A DNA stretch of 64,000 nucleotides, from contig NZ_JRFC01000014.1 in NCBI RefSeq assembly GCF_000769075.1, forward strand, positions 596,693 through 660,692, read 5' to 3'. Of this stretch, positions 61,768 to 64,000 are shown one piece after another (position 1 is the stretch's first letter; each line of letters starts with the position of its first letter). This DNA is from Porphyromonas sp. COT-290 OH3588 (GTDB taxonomy: Bacteria > Bacteroidota > Bacteroidia > Bacteroidales > Porphyromonadaceae). Under the pieces are notes generated by a model. The model did no database searches, was not told the DNA's origin, and saw only the letters and a program-made list of their open reading frames with translations. The position numbers were made by a program, and so were the translations under genes.

Positions 61768-63516
61768 CTAGTTCTTTGTTGGGTTCTGAGTCAGCGTGCC
61801 TGCATAGGAGTTGATCGCACTCTGAGGAATGTAGTACACTACTCGGTAGTCTGTCGCTGGGATATCCTCCATCTGTTTGTGAGGCCCGGGATAATGGCGC
61901 TGAAGAGCCATACCGTTGCGGAAGACGTCGTAGCTACGCTCAGCCTGATAGGCTAGCTCTAGCTGACGCTCCTTGTCGATGAGCTTAGGGGCAGTCGTAG
62001 CATCTAGAGCCGCATAGCCCTTGCCGGGGATCGAGCGAGTACGAATCCTATTCAGGTCAGCCAGTGCCTCGGCATAGTTGCCGAGCTTGGCCTGAGCCTC
62101 CGCTCTATTGAGGTAAATCTCCCCTAGGCGGCTAATCACCGGAGAGTGCAGGTGAGAGTCCTCGCCCTCACGCGAACACTTAGTAATATAGAACTGAGGA
62201 TAAGCCCTATTAAGCGTGATGTAGTAGTCGAGCATACCCGTACGCTTGACTCCGGGGCGGTACTCAATGCTATACGTTTGGTCTTGCTCATTGACTACGG
62301 TCAGCTCATAGGTCTTCGTTTCCTCGGTTTTATCAGCCTTTTTGATCTTCTCCTCGGCGAAGATCTTACCGTCACGCCTCTTGACCTCTAGTTGGAAGTA
62401 GTGTAGAGCATTGCTACCCTTGCCGTCTTGGTCGATGAAGCGGAAGACCTCTGTGTAGCCACCTTCGCTATTCTTGGCGTAGGTAGGCTCGATGAAGGCT
62501 GCACGAGCATCGACAATCTTGTAGCTATCGGGGCGCCAGTCGTTACGACCCGTTTCGTTAAGCAGGTCAATATACTTGGCGCTCGCATACATCTCACCCC
62601 AGCCCATACCTCCGATATTGGCATACATACCCCCTACACCGTAATAGTGGTCATAGCCAGTAAACTCGCTTGCCACACGCTTAACGACGAAGATAGACTC
62701 CTTATTGGCCTCTGGTGCGAGCCTATTGTACTTCATGAAGTCCCCACGATCTAGGAGCTTATACTTGCCTGAGTCAATGACACGTGTTGCGTACTCGACA
62801 GCCTTGCGAGCATACTCTACATTGGGGACCTCGTAGGTACCACTCATGTAGAGGTAGATGCGAGAGAGCATAGCCTCGGCAGCACCTCGAGTAGCCCTAA
62901 TAGGGTTAGTGCCCTCGGGCAGGAGCTCGATAGCCTTCTCTAGATCCTTGATGGCTTGCTCATAGGTCTGAGCAACCGTGGATCTATCGGGCAAGTGCAG
63001 GTCGGTCAGCACATTTTTGGGCGTACCATTGACGATAGGCACACCGAGGTTCTTCTCGGGGTCCTGATAATATGGGCGGCCGTATGCACGACACAAATAG
63101 AAGTACATCATACCTCGCACATAGTAGCACTGCCCGATCTGGGCGTCAATCTCCTTGCTCTTGCCCTCTCCGATCATATTGATGATGTTGGAGGCCTGAG
63201 CAATCGCTTTGTAGCCTCTGTCCCAGAACTGAGTTAGACGGCCATTGACGGGCGTACGGGAAAAAGAGATGAACTCATAGAAGGAGTCGGTAGACGAACC
63301 TCGGATCATCATATTGTCACCAGCATACTCACCACAGCGATGCATGGGGTCGGACCAATCCTTGAGCTGGGAGTACATACCATTGATGAGGGCATTGAGC
63401 GAGGCTTGGGGGTCGTCTGTAATCTGCTTAGACGACATATACTCTGGAGGTGTGCGGTCGATGTTGCAAGAGAAGAGCGCAGCTGCCAGCACAGCGTATG
63501 ATAATATCTTTTTCAT
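61768..63516 (-). CDS. SusD/RagB-family nutrient-binding lipoprotein
   Basis: A 582-residue SusD homologue with a lipoprotein signal (AALFSC, Cys at residue 17). It shows the RagB/SusD pattern: LNALINGMYSQLKDW, QCYYVRGMMYFYLCRAYGRPYY, VAQTYEQAIKDLEKAIELLP, AAEAMLSRIYLYM and the C-terminal GEIYLNRAEAQAKLGNYAEALADLNRIRTR, ending with the usual LIDKERQLELAYQAERSYDVFR. It follows the SusC gene at the right edge by seven bases and is closed by a terminator. It is a second, separate uptake pair; no enzyme gene adjoins on this side. Confidence 0.94.
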   Translation of the reverse strand: MKKILSYAVLAAALFSCNIDRTPPEYMSSKQITDDPQASLNALINGMYSQLKDWSDPMHRCGEYAGDNMMIRGSSTDSFYEFISFSRTPVNGRLTQFWDRGYKAIAQASNIINMIGEGKSKEIDAQIGQCYYVRGMMYFYLCRAYGRPYYQDPEKNLGVPIVNGTPKNVLTDLHLPDRSTVAQTYEQAIKDLEKAIELLPEGTNPIRATRGAAEAMLSRIYLYMSGTYEVPNVEYARKAVEYATRVIDSGKYKLLDRGDFMKYNRLAPEANKESIFVVKRVASEFTGYDHYYGVGGMYANIGGMGWGEMYASAKYIDLLNETGRNDWRPDSYKIVDARAAFIEPTYAKNSEGGYTEVFRFIDQDGKGSNALHYFQLEVKRRDGKIFAEEKIKKADKTEETKTYELTVVNEQDQTYSIEYRPGVKRTGMLDYYITLNRAYPQFYITKCSREGEDSHLHSPVISRLGEIYLNRAEAQAKLGNYAEALADLNRIRTRSIPGKGYAALDATTAPKLIDKERQLELAYQAERSYDVFRNGMALQRHYPGPHKQMEDIPATDYRVVYYIPQSAINSYAGTLTQNPTKN

Positions 63517-63523
63517 AAGGCGG

Positions 63524-64000
63524 CTAGAGAGTTAAGTTAATACCGAATACGAGCTTGCGTGTCGAGGGATAGACACTTGGAGTTGATGTCCCGATGATCG
63601 ATCCGTTGTCTAGAGTTGGGATCTCGGGGTCTACACCGGAGTAGTCGGTTAGGGTCAGTAGGTTCTCACCCGTGAGGAAGAGGCGTACTCCCTTGACGCC
63701 ATACTGAGGTAGACGGAAGGTATAGCCCAAGGTAAGGGAGCGGAGCTTGAAGTAGTCGCTCTTCTCTAGATAGCGAGAGGACGATGCATTACCCTTGTCC
63801 TGATTGTTGTACTTGGCGATTGGGTGCGTGGCGACATCTCCCTCCTTTTCCCATCTTTTCCAGCCCTTGTGCAGAGCCATCTGGTTGCGGTCTGTGTAGG
63901 TACCGTCGGAGTCGTACTCTTGGCGAGAATAGTTGTAGATCTGTCCGCCTATGGCATAGCCAAAGTTGGCGCTTAGATCGAGGTCACGCCAGCGCAGACT
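63524..64000 (-). CDS. SusC/RagA-family TonB-linked outer membrane protein, C-terminal part
   Basis: The frame is open through the right edge of the window, so only the last 158 residues are seen; the internal ATG at 63880 is not the start. The sequence shows barrel strands (DLDLSANFGYAIGGQIYNY), then the family ending SRYLEKSDYFKLRSLTLGYTF, FLTGENLLTLTDYSGVDPEIPTL and a terminal VFGINLTL. It pairs with the SusD gene seven bases downstream. The ligand cannot be told from this fragment. Confidence 0.92.
   Translation of the reverse strand, partial: SLRWRDLDLSANFGYAIGGQIYNYSRQEYDSDGTYTDRNQMALHKGWKRWEKEGDVATHPIAKYNNQDKGNASSSRYLEKSDYFKLRSLTLGYTFRLPQYGVKGVRLFLTGENLLTLTDYSGVDPEIPTLDNGSIIGTSTPSVYPSTRKLVFGINLTL

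Noticed and set aside
1-64000. CRISPR arrays, prophage, integrated conjugative element
   Set aside because: No direct repeats with regular spacers, no structural or integrase genes and no conjugation genes were found; the only mobile DNA is the IS982 remnant and the small repeats.

Overview
The window reads as a chromosomal segment of a Bacteroidota bacterium, most likely a Porphyromonas species other than P. gingivalis. The evidence is two SusC/SusD-type outer membrane pairs, type IX secretion (T9SS) C-terminal signals on five proteins and the T9SS component PorQ, families typical of the group (DUF6029, Omp28, DUF5723, DUF3127, the DAHP synthase-chorismate mutase fusion), and repeated promoters of the Bacteroidota -33 TTG / -7 TAnnTTTG type. 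No plasmid, phage or CRISPR array is visible. The genus call is inference from gene content.

Layout. 1-6.1 kb (+): a compact overlapping tetrapyrrole cluster (CbiQ-CbiO-precorrin-2 dehydrogenase-like fusion, hemA, hemC, cobA-hemD fusion) leading from glutamyl-tRNA towards precorrin-2/sirohydrochlorin, with a cobalt-type ECF transporter module. 6.1-11.6 kb: ATP-grasp protein, RNase HI, metallophosphoesterase, BFD-type ferredoxin domain, an RNA polymerase sigma factor, RmuC. 11.6-12.6 kb: a degenerate intergenic repeat and a tRNA with anticodon CAT. 12.6-27.5 kb (-): a glycan-utilisation locus, susC, susD, an Ig-like lipoprotein and two tandem GH85 endo-beta-N-acetylglucosaminidases with T9SS tails, suggesting release of N-glycans from host glycoproteins. 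27.5-31.2 kb: a 1.3 kb gap with another repeat copy, then glnS and dedA. 31.2-34.8 kb (-): TlpA, DUF6029 and Omp28. 35.6-38.2 kb (-): a large leucine-rich-repeat (LRR) surface protein.

38.4-49.4 kb (-): a long, tightly packed run from adk and obg through two DUF5723 outer membrane proteins, a polysaccharide deacetylase-like protein, a glycosyltransferase, DAHP synthase-chorismate mutase, folK, porQ, a hexapeptide acyltransferase and a YigZ-family protein. 49.4-51.2 kb (-): hpt and ychF. 51.3-56.0 kb is the least orderly part: an internally deleted IS982-family remnant, an LRR/T9SS protein, an orphan IS-like end, a possible decayed small secreted-protein gene, a fourth copy of the intergenic repeat and a third LRR/T9SS protein. 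56.3-60.1 kb (+): trpS, a DUF3127 protein with an SSB-like C-terminal tip, rlmH and a lipid A phosphoethanolamine transferase-like protein. 60.2-64 kb (-): an acyl-CoA transferase and a second SusD/SusC pair, whose SusC runs off the right edge.

Signals not explained by genes are a family of about 330-bp diverged intergenic repeats (four copies), a family of short hairpins with a shared loop that act as terminators (four copies), very long perfect inverted repeats between convergent genes, and the IS remnants around the LRR genes.
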